Origin: Macrosoma leucophasiata
Taxonomy: Eukaryota; Arthropoda; Insecta; Lepidoptera; Hedylidae
Direction: 5' to 3'
Assembly (NCBI GenBank): GCA_036365455.1
Contig: JAWQUS010000032.1
Span: forward strand, 16,996,001-17,060,000
Length of the DNA: 64,000 nucleotides
Shown: positions 9,888 through 21,590 of the stretch, piece by piece
Position numbering within the stretch: the stretch's first letter is position 1
Layout of the letters: each line of letters opens with the position of its first letter
The notes under the pieces: generated by a model
The model's input: the letters and a program-made list of their open reading frames with translations, nothing else
Told to the model about the DNA's origin: nothing
Databases searched by the model: none
Position numbers and translations under genes: made by a program

Positions 9888-10415
9888 TGAATTAGCTCGA
9901 CCCTCCCTCTTCTCTAAATAATTAATGGTCGCCCTCTAACAGTTTAGATCTCATTATAAGAAAAACATTTACATTGCAGTTTCTCATTTATAATGTAGAT
10001 TTTTAAGCTACACTATTCACTTACTATCAATGTGAACTGTATACTTGTTTGCCACTTCATGACTTTTTAAAAAACAGAATTGTTTTCCTTCTTTATGGAA
10101 ATGAACTAAACCCTAATTTGGACAAGTATTAAGATAAGGCTTTCAACTGAGTGCGTTTAATTAATTAGCTAAAGCCCGCAAAGTGCTAGTACTTTTCAAT
10201 AGTTATCTATTCTGCTATGATAAGTGCAGAACATGTTAGCTTTTAGGATAAGACAGACACGCATTATGCTTCGTTTGTCATCATGTCAAACATTATTATG
10301 GCTTCACGTATATTATTCCTCAAAGCTTGCAACATTTCCTTCTATTTCTTCTAATCCCTAGGTACACTGTTATACCCAACGATTTGTATTAAATCCACCG
10401 CATCTTTATGATGCA

Positions 10416-10885
10416 TTAAAGGCGCGGGCCCACCGCAATGCACGGAGAGGCTACGCACGTGTATTAAGCTCCGCTTTATATGAAATTGTATGTGGTAGTG
10501 TCCACTGCAACCCACAAAGAGGCTACAAATGAATTGACATCATTGACGTGGCGTTGTTACAGGCGTGGCTAGCTCGAATAGGCGATTACATAGCTCAACG
10601 CTATCAACGTGATAGACTATCAAGTTGATAGCGTTGAGCTATGCTATGTTGCCATTGGAAGTACACGAATATGGCCCACGACTATGTACAGCTCGCTTAT
10701 CTATCCTTGGATTGCAGTGGGACGTGCGTAGCCTCCGTGTGCCGTGCTACGCCACGCTATACATTATTCGTGGGTCTTCATGTACTCCAGTGGAAACTTT
10801 GACCCACGTTGTCAAACAAATTAATACACGCAGCTAAAATGCGCCGCGTGTTCGTGCACAGCATGCGTCGGGGCCCGCACCTTAA
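10416..10885. mobile_element. Fold-back MITE of about 470 bp bounded by TTAA
   Basis: Left end TTAAAGGCGCGGGCCC and right end GGGGCCCGCACCTTAA are imperfect inverted repeats. The centre is a strong palindrome: CATAGCTCAACGCTATCAA and its complement flank about 18 bp near 10592-10646. The TTAA at both ends recalls piggyBac-type insertion, but no transposase is present. Confidence 0.7.
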
Positions 10886-10901
10886 AGGGTTAATGAATAA
10901 A

Positions 10902-11010
10902 TATATGTATCTTCACGCTAAGTCCCTAACGGGGTAGGCAGAGAGTGCAGAGCGTCAGATATCCCGGTCCTGACATACCTCTCGTGCCTCGTCTACCTTC
11001 ATCATTCTCT
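10902..11010 (-). repeat. LINE tail fragment (same family as 19018-19256)
   Basis: TATCTTCACGCTAAGTCCC then GGGGTAGGCAGAGAGTGCAG through CTTCATCATTCTCTTCATAC match the minus-strand copy at 30694-30945. Confidence 0.8.
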
Positions 11011-11255
11011 TCATACATGAATAAATAAATAAAATTAACTGTGGAGGAACGGAATTTAATGTTCCTCTGATGGAAAGGGACGATCCTCTGACCAGGTGAG
11101 GTGATAGTGCCTAATGAGTGGGCCACATCCCAACGATTAACATTGTTAAGTAGGGTAAGTTATACATGTAGGGCAACCTATGCGAAAACTTCGTATGTGC
11201 GATTCAGGGCGGTCATCCGCCATCTTGTACTAGGCAAATAGGTACTTGTGATACC

Positions 11256-11746
11256 TTAAGGTGGCCTTTCGAACTAAGCGTCACTGACGCAGCGTCTAAA
11301 GCGTCACCAACGACGCGTCACTAACGTCGCGACACCGACGCTCTGGCGACTTTGGATACCCACGACAGACGCGCAGTCGCATCACACTTTAGCCGCGCTC
11401 CTCCCCGACCAAGTGATTGAAGTAACATTTTTTTTATTTTCCATCATTTGAAATTCTCAACAGACGCAATTTTTTTTGTAAAAGTAACCTCAAAATACAG
11501 TGACGCTGCGATTGAGCGACTGACGCGGGCGTCGACGCGTCACTATGACGTCACAGACGCCGTGTCGGTGTCGCTGCGTTCGAAAGTCGTTCCATCGAAT
11601 TTCACACATTTGCATAGAACATCATCCGTCGCAGCCATAGACTAGTATATATACTCGCAGCGTCACAGTCTCGGCGTCACAGACGCTGTAGACCTATATA
11701 CTGTATAATCTATGCTGTAGACGCTCGCTTCGAAAGGCTACCTTTA
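11256..11746. mobile_element. MITE of about 490 bp with GCGTC-rich interior
   Basis: Left TTAAGGTGGCCTTTCGAAC and right TTCGAAAGGCTACCTTTA are imperfect terminal inverted repeats of about 25 bp. Just inside them the sequence is full of GCGTC/GACGC words in both orientations. No coding potential. Confidence 0.75.
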
Positions 11747-11749
11747 GTG

Positions 11750-13075
11750 TTTGACTCAGGTTCGATTGCATTGCAACTGTATTTTTTTAAAGAAAGAGAG
11801 GGATGTACAATTTTACATTAACTGTAACAAATATTTTGGTACAACCGAACCTAAGTAGCGCCTAATTTAGTAGATTCTACAGAATTAAATAAATAAAGAC
11901 AGAAAACGTAACAGGCGAATTGAGGGTGGCTTCCTACCCCTTCGAGGAAAACACACGTGAAGTAACGTCATTACAGTTTATAGTTATTCACTAAAAACTA
12001 AACTGTGGGTGTTTTTTGATTACAGCCGTAAAGGCATTTTGTTGTGCCAGGTCACGGTCAAAATGGCGCCTAAGAATTGGCGTACTTCCCAAATGTATAC
12101 ACGATTGATTTAGTTCCACTCAACGGTTCGGTTTTGTAAACTGAACCTTGTTTATTTATTGACTGAAGTGTCATTGAAATATTTTAGCCAGAGAACGATT
12201 GAACAATACGATGAACGTTCTACCTACTTCTTCCGTCTTATGTGTACGCTGCGGTAAAATCATCATTGATGATATGATGATTCATTACATCATCATGTAA
12301 TAACAGAGAATTATTTTAGAATAAGGCTTAGACGAAAACAATACAATAAAATTTACTAATAATGCCTATAGGTTTTTAAAGAGAAACCCACACGATATCA
12401 ACCTCGATGAGTGCAGGAAAATGATATCATCACAAAATGGACGCTGTCGCGTGGCACGACAAAATGGCGAAACGAATTTACGCGGGAAATTGACGTGGGC
12501 GTGTTGTCTAATAAAAATAAATTATATTTGACAGCACTGGCAATCTTAATACGACGTTAATTGATCGGATTTAATATATTGGTGCTTTTACAATCTGATA
12601 TAAATAGATATCCACGTTTAAAGGTAGAGACTAAATTAATTCACATGATAGAAGAACTATGATAACAATATTTTTTATATTTTAAGCTGAAAAGGATAAG
12701 GAATTAAAATATCTGGACCTAGCTCACGAGATTGTCGATATGTGGCATGTGGATTCGGCGATCATTGTACCGAGTGTCGTCTCGGTGAATGGCCTTATCG
12801 CCTCGACCAACACTGTATGAGGCTGTTGGGCGGCTGGGTCAAGGGCCTGATGCAGAAGGCAGTGCTACTTGACACGGCACGAATAGTGAGTAGATTCCTC
12901 TCTCTGCGTCCCTAACCACCGGTAGCTTGGACCCTGTTCCCGCTGCCGGCAGCAAGCTATTTTTTATATATATATATATATATTTGTTTTTGATATTTAT
13001 ATATGTAAAAAAATATAAAATGAGTTCCAAAATAAATGAGTGAAATTTTAATATAAACCCATATTTTTTTTAATC
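11750..13075. other. No gene seen
   Basis: About 1.3 kb of AT-rich sequence with an AT microsatellite near 12962-12985. No exon, RNA gene or known repeat of this window was recognised. Confidence 0.45.
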
Positions 13076-13104
13076 AATCAAAGTAGCAAAAATCTCCTTA
13101 CACA

Positions 13105-13338
13105 TTTTTTTTTTTTTTTTTTTTTTTTTTATGTAATAAAAGTGGCAAACAAGCATGCAGTTCACATTGATGTTAAGTGATGACTGCAGCCTATAGACAC
13201 CCACACAATGACCAGAGGTCAAAATGCAGATGCGCTGCCACTTCTGAGGCATTAGGTGATATGCCTCTGTGCCTGAAATTACAGGGCCGTACATTACCAC
13301 CTAACCGGAACACGATAGTGCTGAACACTACCATTTAG
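13105..13338 (-). repeat. SINE-like family A, missing its 5' end
   Basis: A 26-bp T run (13105-13130) followed by the family body down to GAACACTACCATTTAGCG. A more diverged scrap follows to about 13465. Confidence 0.85.
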
Positions 13339-13547
13339 CGTGGTAAGTGAATACTGCACCCTCTACAGACATCTGCACCAAAACCGAAGGCGTCAGTGCA
13401 GATTCCTTGCGAATCGACATTACTAAGTCATATCGTTTGCTTGTGTGCCTGAAATTACAGGTCCGTGGATAGAACACTAGATGTGCGCTCGCTAATTTCA
13501 TTTAAAAGCTGAAAGCTGATGAGATAAAAACGTTCATAGACAACTAA

Positions 13548-14100
13548 CATAGAGCAACACCGGAGGGAGTAGCTATATGCACTTGGAACTCTGCTAAGTG
13601 AATGACTATGATTATGACGAACAGATTTTTCATTTTCTTCTATGAAGGAATTGAAAAATTTGATGATTCACGTATCGGTTAATATTATTATTCAATTGGT
13701 ATTTATTAATACCTATTGAATTATTATTAGAAGTCATTCTCTCTAGGTAGCTTATAACCCGACAATGCAAAAGTGTCCTTGTAGACCAATTTGAAATAAA
13801 TGATTTGAATTTTGAATTGAGTTTTGAATTTTTGAATTTTGCAGGTTTTCCCCTCTGTCAAAGTACAAGCCCAAATGGCCCTATACCTGTCGCCTAGATG
13901 TTTAAATGTGTGAGTGAAATTGTTTCTGTATTTTGTTAAAGTCAAGGTGTGAGTTTCGTAGTAATAGACGATTTTTGTAATGTGCGTGTGTCGCACGAAT
14001 TCCCCCCCGCAAAAAAATGACAGACTGTTTTGCATCTTTAATACACGCTGTGGCTACTCCCCTCCGGTCCGCCGCGACCGGTGGGCCGCGTTGCTGTATG
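13548..14100. mobile_element. MITE family F split by a LINE 3' end
   Basis: Left end AGAGCAACACCGGAGGGAGT (13548-13574) and right end GGTCCGCCGCGACCGGTGGG then CCGCGTTGCT (about 14063-14096) are the two F ends. The uninterrupted relative at 56530 shows that 13575-13833 is an insertion: a plus-strand LINE 3' end finishing in a TTGAATTTTG-type tail. Confidence 0.75.
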
Positions 14101-14309
14101 ACAACTACAATGGCATCGATGTTGAATACTTATTTATGGCACCTCTTTCAACTGCCTTAGATTTGCCGATGACATAGCCATTATACCTATCTGAGAGCTC
14201 AAAACATTTGCAAAATATGACCACTTCACTATGGAGGAGGTTATTTATAATTTTTAGTTCAATTACTTTAAAAGGCGTGACTTTTATATTTTTTAGTTAT
14301 GAATTGGAA

Positions 14310-14480
14310 TCAGAATCAGAAACTCATTTATTCATTTAGGGTGACAGGCACCTCTTATGACACGTCAAATACAAACAAAATAAATTAAAGTGAATAACAA
14401 TTGATATACATGTCAAACAAGATAAAAAATATATGTAAAGTCAAGAATATCATTAAGATAAAACTAAATGTAATAAATAA
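14310..14480 (-). repeat. Repeat family E
   Basis: ATCAGAAACTCATTTATTCA and TAGGGTGACAGGCACCTCTT, nearly identical to 58013-58160 and, inverted, to 61262-61372. Probably a LINE 3' end. Confidence 0.8.
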
Positions 14481-14619
14481 GGGTTATATATATTATATTA
14501 CATATTATACGTATGGGTTTTTGAATTATATTTTTAGAATTATTGCATTGTCAACGGTCATTGAGACGTCTGCAAAGTTTCAAGTTAAAATTAAGCTCAA
14601 AGATACCGTTACATAGAAT

Positions 14620-16960
14620 AGAATAGAATATTCTTTATTGTACACCAATATTTTTTACAAAATAAAAGTAGATGCATAGCAAATAGGCAATACAACCAGG
14701 CGGTCTTATCGCTGAAAGCGATCTCTTCCAGACTACCTGTAGGTGGAAGGAGACTTTTGATATGGTTAAGACGGTAGGGGTGTACAGGTTAAATATATAA
14801 TATGTACAGTAATTAAATTAATAAAATACAAAGTATAAAAATATATTTAGATAAACAATATTGGATAGATATATACATAATAATACAGCAATAATTTAGG
14901 TAATTAAGAGAAATACTAATTTTTAGCTAGGTAGTACTCATTGAGCTGTTTTTTGAAAGACTCAAGAGTCTGAGCTTGACGAATTTTTAACGGCAAGGTA
15001 TTCTACAATCGCACTGCCTTAACTGTAAAAGAATTGGAAATAAAGGAAGAGGAGTGTAGAGGTATTTGAAGAAGAAGATTTTCTGTAGATCGGAGGGAGA
15101 GGGAATTTGTATGACAAAGGAAATTGAAGGGACTTTTGAGGTAATCGGGGGTACGAGGTAAGAATAGTAGACAGTAAAGAAGAGAGAGAATGTGAGTATT
15201 CCTGCAAAGGGATATAGGAAGCCACTTGAGCTCAGAGCGAAATTTAGAAACGTGGTCATATTTGCGCAAGACAAATTTGAACCGTATGCAAAGGTTTTGG
15301 AGTCGCCCAAGTTTATTTAGTTGCTCCTGTGTAAGGTCGAGATAAGATATGTCGGCGTAGTTTAATATAGGGAGTAGTATAGATCGAGCAAGCGCAACCT
15401 TAGTGGAGGTAGGCAAAAAGTTTTGCAATCGTCTAAGAGAGCCGATCGCTCCGAACATTTTCCTACTAACTTCGGATATCTGCGGAGTCCAAGTAAGACA
15501 CCTATCGATGATCACTCCGTGGTCCTTAACTTTATCACAAAAAGGTATTGGCGTACCGTTAAGGATGACTTGAGGTATTCTAGTCCAGTGAATTTTGGAC
15601 AACATCCGAGAGCTGCTAACAATGATCGCCCGAGTCTTTAAAGGATTGATGTTGAGGCCCAAAGATTGACTCCATTTGGAAATGTGAGCCAAATCACTAT
15701 TGACAATTTGAATAGCTTCGGACAAATCTGTTAATTTGGCTTGTTGATAAATTTGGAGGTCGTCAGCATACAGGTGGTAGAGAGAAGTAAGGTTTTGAGA
15801 AATTATATTGATGAATGTAGAAAAAAGGAATGGAGACAACACGCCACCTTGAGGTACACCGGCAGTAACGTCGCATCACGAGGAAAAAGTACCGTCCACT
15901 TGTATACACTGCCGGCGACCAAATAAATAACTTTGAAACCAATCAATCACTGTCGGAGATATGTTAAGAGAACGGAGAATCGCAAGTAAAAAATCGTAAT
16001 CGACATTATTAAATGCGTTGCTGAAATCCAATAACACAAGCACCGTCAACTGTTGGCTCTCCATGCCTGCTCTTAAGTCCTCAGTGATGTTGACAAGTGC
16101 AGTAGTCGTACTATGACCCTGCCGAAAACCAGATTGGAAGGGATTGTAAAGATGATGATTGGACATAAAAGAGTTTAACTGATTATGAACCAGTCGCTCA
16201 AGAACTTTCGATAAGAAGGGAAGAATGGATATTGGTCGAAAATCGGAAAAAGATTGAGGATTGGATTTTTTAGGTAAAGGTATGAGGTGCGCATCTTTCC
16301 AACAGGATGGGAAGGAACAAGTGAAAATGGAAAAGTTAAGTAAGGAAGTTATGATTGGGTTAGTATATCAATAATCGGCAGGATCATTTTACGACTCACC
16401 ATATCACTACCTGCTGCTGCATTCGATTCAATTCCGAGGATATTCTTCTTAACATCACGATCAGTGAATTGAGTAAAATTGAAGACGGGTGAGTTTTTTT
16501 TTTTTTTTTTAATCTCCATTTAAAGAGCTTGGTCAAAGACCATGACGCTCTTTACGTTCACATGAATTACATTCTTCATTTAAAAAAATAATTAAACAAC
16601 ATTAGCTCATTGACAATTGATATAGTTGCAACAGTATTCTGGCGTCATCCGTAGTAGGATCTGCCAGGACACTGTTGCAATGTCCTATTTCTAATGAAGC
16701 CCTGCGATGAGGTTGAGTTGGGAGTTGCACACAAAGAAGAAGTTTTATTGTATTCTTTTTAGTGTCCCCATCAACGCAGGTGGACGAAGCAAAATGTGAA
16801 TTTAAGTGGTCAAGATTAATGTTATTATTGAGAAGAAATGAAGAGTCAAAACGTGATTTTCCAACTCCCATTGACTTTAAAAATTTCCATACCTTAGTAG
16901 GATCATCAATAGACACAGATTTATGAATGTGGCGTCGTTGTGCATACATACATACATACA
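14620..16960 (-). mobile_element. Non-LTR retrotransposon (LINE) with reverse transcriptase, 5'-truncated and interrupted
   Basis: The minus strand carries, in order, a linker region (FDSSFLLNNNINLDHLNSHF, 16602-16961), reverse transcriptase motifs (FRPISILPFLSKVLERLVHN near 16200; QSGFRQGHSTTTALV and LLDFSNAFNNVDYDF at 15876-16166), then GVPQGGVLSPFLF and YADDLQIYQQ, and the thumb/C-terminal part to 15003. An in-frame TGA near 15875 separates the two reverse transcriptase ORFs, and there are frameshifts upstream. The 3' end is AT-rich with a (GAATA)n tail at 14618-14636. The clade was not assigned; the layout is CR1/Jockey-like. It is a dead copy. Confidence 0.88.
16494..16612 (-). mobile_element. 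Short poly(T)-led insertion inside the LINE
   Basis: A T run at 16494-16510 then AATCTCCATTTAAAGAGCTT interrupts LINE coding sequence that continues on both sides. It looks like a small 5'-truncated retrocopy on the minus strand. Confidence 0.55.
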
Positions 16961-16974
16961 TTCATACAAACATA

Positions 16975-17485
16975 GAAGATACAACCCAAGCATAGCTTAT
17001 ATAGTAAATACGTGTTATTAAAGTCAAATATAACCAAAACAGTAAACAATTAATTACACATTTTCGCTTGTTTAGGTTTTAATCAAAGTTCCGTAAAATC
17101 CTTAATGAATCATTTTAAACCAATTTACAAGAGCCATTGTTAAAACTGAAGCAACTTTCTGTAAACAAAAGACAAGAGCTCACGTTTAAATATTTCTTTA
17201 GAATACAAATATTGGTTGATTAAAATAATTTAAGCTCGTTCAAAGAGAATCACGAAGTCAGATGGAGTAGATAAATCAGGTTTTGGGAGATTGTACTTTG
17301 ACTTAAGGCGATTTATATCCGAGGTCAAGGATAAAGGTTGTTAAGGGTCATGAGGGTCCTTAAAATTATAAACTTTGGATGATTTATTGTGATCGTATAA
17401 AGCATTTTCATAGAGCTAAAATTATTGAAACTTCCCTAGGTCCGCAACTAGTTGTTTGGAGTTGTAACAATTATTTTCAATATTT
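16975..17485. other. No gene seen
   Basis: AT-rich unclassified sequence between a LINE and family A copies. Confidence 0.4.
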
Positions 17486-17487
17486 TA

Positions 17488-17640
17488 CTGGTGGTAGAGC
17501 TCTAGGGACTGAGCTCACGGGCGTAGGCACCACTGCGTTACCAAATCTAGATGCCACCGAATGGTATTGTTCATCACTATCGTGTTCCGGTCAGGTAGTA
17601 ATGAAACCCTATAATTTCTGGCACAGTGGCAAAATAACCT
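17488..17640 (+). repeat. SINE-like family A, diverged 5' half
   Basis: ACTGGTGGTAGAGCTC to CTGGCACAGTGGC, then lost. Confidence 0.8.
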
Positions 17641-17818
17641 AGGCATAGCAGGAGGAGACAACGAACTCTACCACCAGTAAAATAACAGTGTATACCTATG
17701 TATATTCTGTTCTGTTATGTATATGAAGATAGAACTATTATTATCAGTATATCATCTTGGCCAATCAATAATGTTAACAATTTATTCGAATACGCTTTCG
17801 TGTCATAATTCAATATTT

Positions 17819-18118
17819 TACTGGTGGTAGAGCTTCAGTGACGGAGCTCGCGGGCGTAGGCACCACCGCATTACCTAATATACTTGCCGCTAAATGGTAG
17901 TGTTCAGCACTATCGTGTTCCGGTCAGGTGGTAATGTACGGCCCTGTAATTTCCGGCACAGAGGCATAACACCTTAGGCCTCAGGAGTGGCAACGCATCT
18001 GCATTTTGACCTTGGTCTTCATGTGGGTGTCTATAGGCTGCAGTCATCACTTAACATCAATGTGAACTGCATGCTTGTTTGCCAAGCCCATTACATAAAA
18101 AAAAAAAAAAAAAAAAAA
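17819..18118 (+). repeat. SINE-like family A, full length with poly(A)
   Basis: Complete copy ending in about 20 As at 18099-18118. A useful reference copy of the family. Confidence 0.92.
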
Positions 18119-18297
18119 GGTAGTAATGTACGGCCCTGTAATTTCCGGCACAGAGGCATAACACCTTAGGCCTCAGGAGTGGTAACGCATCTGCATTTTG
18201 GCCTTGGTCTTAGTGTGGGTGTCTATAGGCTGCTGTCATCATTTAACATCAATGTGAACTGCATGAATGTTTGCCAATGCCATTACATAAAAAAAAA
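18119..18297 (+). repeat. SINE-like family A, 3' half joined directly to the tail of the previous copy
   Basis: Starts GGTAGTAATGTACGGCCCTG immediately after the poly(A) and runs to a second A run. It gives a head-to-tail one-and-a-half-unit arrangement. Confidence 0.88.
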
Positions 18298-18570
18298 TAT
18301 TCCAAAAATGTTTGTTTCCATCAGCCAAATATGACTGATGAAAGAGTAAAAGTAAAGAGTAAAGAGTTGCGTTGACTGACAAAGACAGCTGACTGAGGAA
18401 GGTTTGTCATTTTAGCTCGGCCATGTCGTGGTCGCCCACGCACATTGTATATTGTTAGATATTATATTTAGGAACAGTGGTTCATCGCATTTGTCATATT
18501 TTATTTATTTGGCCTTTACGTTCGTTTAGGTGAATTTTAGATTGGTCATAACGCAAATATGTTTTGATAC

Positions 18571-18842
18571 TATAGAGCAACGCGGGCCACCGGTCGCGGC
18601 GAACCGGCGGAGAGTAGCCATAGCGTTTATTACCGTTGCAAAGCAGTCTGTCATTTTTTGCGGGGGGAAATACGTGTGACACACACTCACACTACAAAAA
18701 TTGTCTATTACTACGTCACATTGCAATATCTGGGCGACAGGCATAATACCATTTGGTCTTGTACTTTGCCAGAGGGGAAAGCCTGCATATGGCTAGTCCC
18801 CTTCGGTTCGCCGCGGCCGGTGGCCCGTGTTGCTCTGTGTGA
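18571..18842. mobile_element. MITE family F, complete
   Basis: Left AGAGCAACGCGGGCCACCGG and right CCGGTGGCCCGTGTTGCTCT are the ends of inverted repeats of about 45 bp. The interior has (CA)-rich sequence and an F-specific block GGCGACAGGCATAATACC. Confidence 0.85.
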
Positions 18843-19017
18843 TACGAGTAAATAAGAGTTTTATTTATACTGGTGGTAGAGTTCCAGTGTAGGTACTCGA
18901 GGGTGTAGGTTAGGGATTTTATAATGGTTTATCACGAAAACCACTAAACCTATATTAATACTAGCGGCCCGCTCCGGCTTTGCACGGGTGTAATGATACC
19001 TACATCACTACTATTAT

Positions 19018-19256
19018 ATGGATGGTTGCAGAGGCCCAGGAAGACCAAGGCTGACCTACCATGACCAAATAGGTCGAGTTCTGTCTGATGGTGGGGTCAA
19101 AAGTCTTAGGAATCGGCGTGCATGTATGAAGAGAATGATGAAGGTAGACGAGGGACGAGAGGTTTGTCAGAACCGGGATGTCTGGCGCTCTACACTCTCT
19201 GCCTACCCCGTTAGGGACCTGGCGTGAAGATAAATACATACATACATACTACTATT
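19018..19256 (+). mobile_element. LINE 3' terminal ORF fragment
   Basis: Open frame DGCRGPGRPRLTYHDQIGRV ... RRACMKRMMKVDE ... DVWRSTLSAYPVRDLA, then stop and a (CATA)n tail. The GRPRxxxxDxI motif is typical of the C-terminus of RTE-like retrotransposon proteins. Other copies: 30694-30945 (minus), 10902-11010 (minus), and a split copy around 56640-57085. Confidence 0.75.
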
Positions 19257-19607
19257 ATAATAAAACAGCCTGTAGCACTCCTGAATAGTGTAGCTTTCTG
19301 ATTGTGAAAGAATTTTCATGATCAGTTCAGTTTTTGCGAAGACTTGCCCCTATAAACAAACAAACAAACAATCAAAGTAAAAAACTTTACCTCTTTATAA
19401 TATTAAGTATAGATCTTAGAAGTAGTCACAAGAATAGCGCGCGGGAAAAAAAAATCAAACGCGTTGCCCACGCTGATAGCGGGCCCAGACTGTTTTTTTT
19501 TAAACTTTATTAAAGCGCATGGCCTAATTTAAAAGTTTATTGTATGGCAGAACGACGTTTGCCGGGTCAACTAGTCATTCGTAAAACACACAACGCAAAA
19601 CCATTAC

Positions 19608-19785
19608 ATAAAATGTAAAGAACTTTATATATATAAAATGTAAAGAACTTTATTTATATAAAATGTAAAGAACTTTATTTATATAAAATGTAAAGAACTT
19701 TATTTATATAAAATGTAAAGAACTTTATTTATATAAAATGTAAAGAACTTTATTTATATAAAATGTAAAGAACTTTATTTATATG
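19608..19785. repeat. 25-bp tandem repeat, seven copies
   Basis: Unit ATAAAATGTAAAGAACTTTA + TTTAT, nearly perfect. One more partial unit appears at 20318-20338, after the LINE insertion, so the array was split. Confidence 0.93.
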
Positions 19786-20322
19786 CTCACTTCCCTCTAA
19801 AATGGTCGAGGAGGGCAATGGCTGTCACATGCGTCATACTCGTGAACGGGTGCTGTTGGTGGGGTCTGGTCTGTTCTGGTTTGGTTTGCAGGGGCTACAT
19901 CGCATTTAGTAGATAGCAGTTTATTTGCATCTATGCTATGGACGTTCACATTATTTGATTTTTCACGATTATCTGTACTAGATTTAAGCTCTCATTTAAA
20001 AGAGCTCTTACTGAGTTTGTTGGGTAGCAGAGTTCTTCTCAGTAGTGACTGCACTTGGAACTCTGCTAAGTGAATAACATTGATCTTGACGAATAAGTTT
20101 TTCTTTTTCTTCATTTATTATCATTGAAGGAATTGAAAAATTTTATGATTATTATGTTTTAACCAAATTGTTTAAATTTTAATTTTTAATTTACTATTAA
20201 TATATGATTTTGCTTTTACTATATGTAATGGTTATTCGCTCTAGGTAGTTTATGATTTATTGACGTTTTGAAAGTATCTGTAAAGATCTATTCGAAATAA
20301 AAATATTTTCTATTTCTATATA
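19783..20322 (+). mobile_element. LINE family B 3' end inserted into the 25-bp array
   Basis: Matches the 3' untranslated region of the LINE at 36947-38632 in opposite orientation, from GCTCACTTCCCTCTAAAATG to the tail TATTTTCTATTTCTAT. Confidence 0.88.
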
Positions 20323-20564
20323 AAATGTAAAGAACTTAATCTGTTGTAATTAGTACAAGGATGTTAAGATCAGAGACGTAGCTGGTAAGACTTCCATGTA
20401 ATTTCCGGAGGCTAGATTGTCTGCGGTTGTTCGCGTGGATTTTAAATTCACATTGAGCGCGCGAGCATTTTTACGGCTTAGTATGTCATTCGGTAGAATT
20501 ATAAAACAAAAATAGAAAAAGCACACCTGTATTTTTTGTCAACTGTAGCTTAGTTTGCAGATAT

Positions 20565-20700
20565 TCTTATCGCGAATAATCCCCGAAGGGTTAGGCAAAG
20601 GTAAATGCATGCATTCATGCATACATGCAAACACTCAAGAATCGAAGGTTACGTTTTGGCTCATGTAACAGGTGGTGAGAATGTTCACTTTACCGGGCAC
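20565..20700 (-). repeat. tRNA-derived SINE (family D), 3' part
   Basis: ATCCCCGAAGGGTTAGGCAA then GTAAATGCATGCATTCATGC and GTAACAGGTGGTGAGAATG match 28160-28440. The tRNA-like head is replaced by the minisatellite that follows. Confidence 0.8.
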
Positions 20701-21590
20701 GAGGCATCAGGCTACGAGGACTTGTAGTTTCCAGAGCGTCAGACTATGAGAGCTCGTAGCTCCGAGAACGTCAGGCTACGAGAGCTTGTAGCTCCGTGAG
20801 CGTCAAGCTACGAGAGGTCATAGCTCCGTGAGCGCCAAGCTACGAGATCTCGTAGTTCAGTAAGCGTGAGGCTACGAGAGCTCGTAGATCCGAGAAGGAC
20901 AGGCTACGAGAGCTTGTAGCTCCGTGAGCGTCAAGCTATGAGAGATCATAGCTCCGAGAGCGTCAGACTACGAGATCTCGCAGTTTTGTGAGCGTCAGGC
21001 TACCAGAGCTTGTAGCTCCGAGAAAGTCAGGCTACGAGAGATTATAGCTCCGTGAGCGCCAAGCTACGAGATCTCGTAGTTCAGTGAGCGTGAGGCTACG
21101 AGAGCTCGTAGATCCGAGAAGGTCAGGCTACGAGAGCTTGTAGCTCCGTGAGCGTCAAGCTATGACAGATCATAGCTCCGAGAGCGTCAGGCTACGAGAT
21201 CTCGCAGTTTTGTGAGCGTCAGGCTGCCAGAGCTTGTAGCTCCGAGAAAGTCAGGCTACGAGAGATTATAGCTCCGTGAGCGTCAGGCTTCGAGATCTCG
21301 TAGTTTAGTGAGCGAGAGGCTACAAGAGCTCGTAGCTCCGAGAGCGTCAATCTAAGAGAGCTCGTAGCTACGAGAACACGAAACTGTGAGCGTGAGGCTA
21401 CGAGAGCTCGTAGCTCCGAGAGCGTCAGGCTGTAAGAGCGTCAGGCTGTAAGAGCTCATAGCTCAAAAAGCGTCAGGCTACGAGAGCTCGTAGCTATGAG
21501 AGCATCAGGCTACGAGAGATCGTAGCTTCGAGAGCGTCAGTCTACGAGAACTTGTACCTTTGAGAGCACAAGACTATGAATTTACTATGA
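20700..21590. repeat. 32-bp minisatellite with inverted arms, about 28 copies
   Basis: The monomer is close to GGCTACGAGAGCTCGTAGCT + CCGAGAGCGTCA. Every unit holds 7-bp arms CTACGAG/CTCGTAG around two bases; the variant CTACGAGATCTCGTAG is a perfect 16-bp palindrome. A 224-bp higher-order period (seven monomers) shows in 20834 versus 21058. No spacers, no ORF of interest. Confidence 0.95.

Noticed and set aside
20700..21590. CRISPR-like array of about 30-bp palindromic repeats
   Set aside because: Units are directly joined with no unique spacers, in an animal genome with no cas genes.
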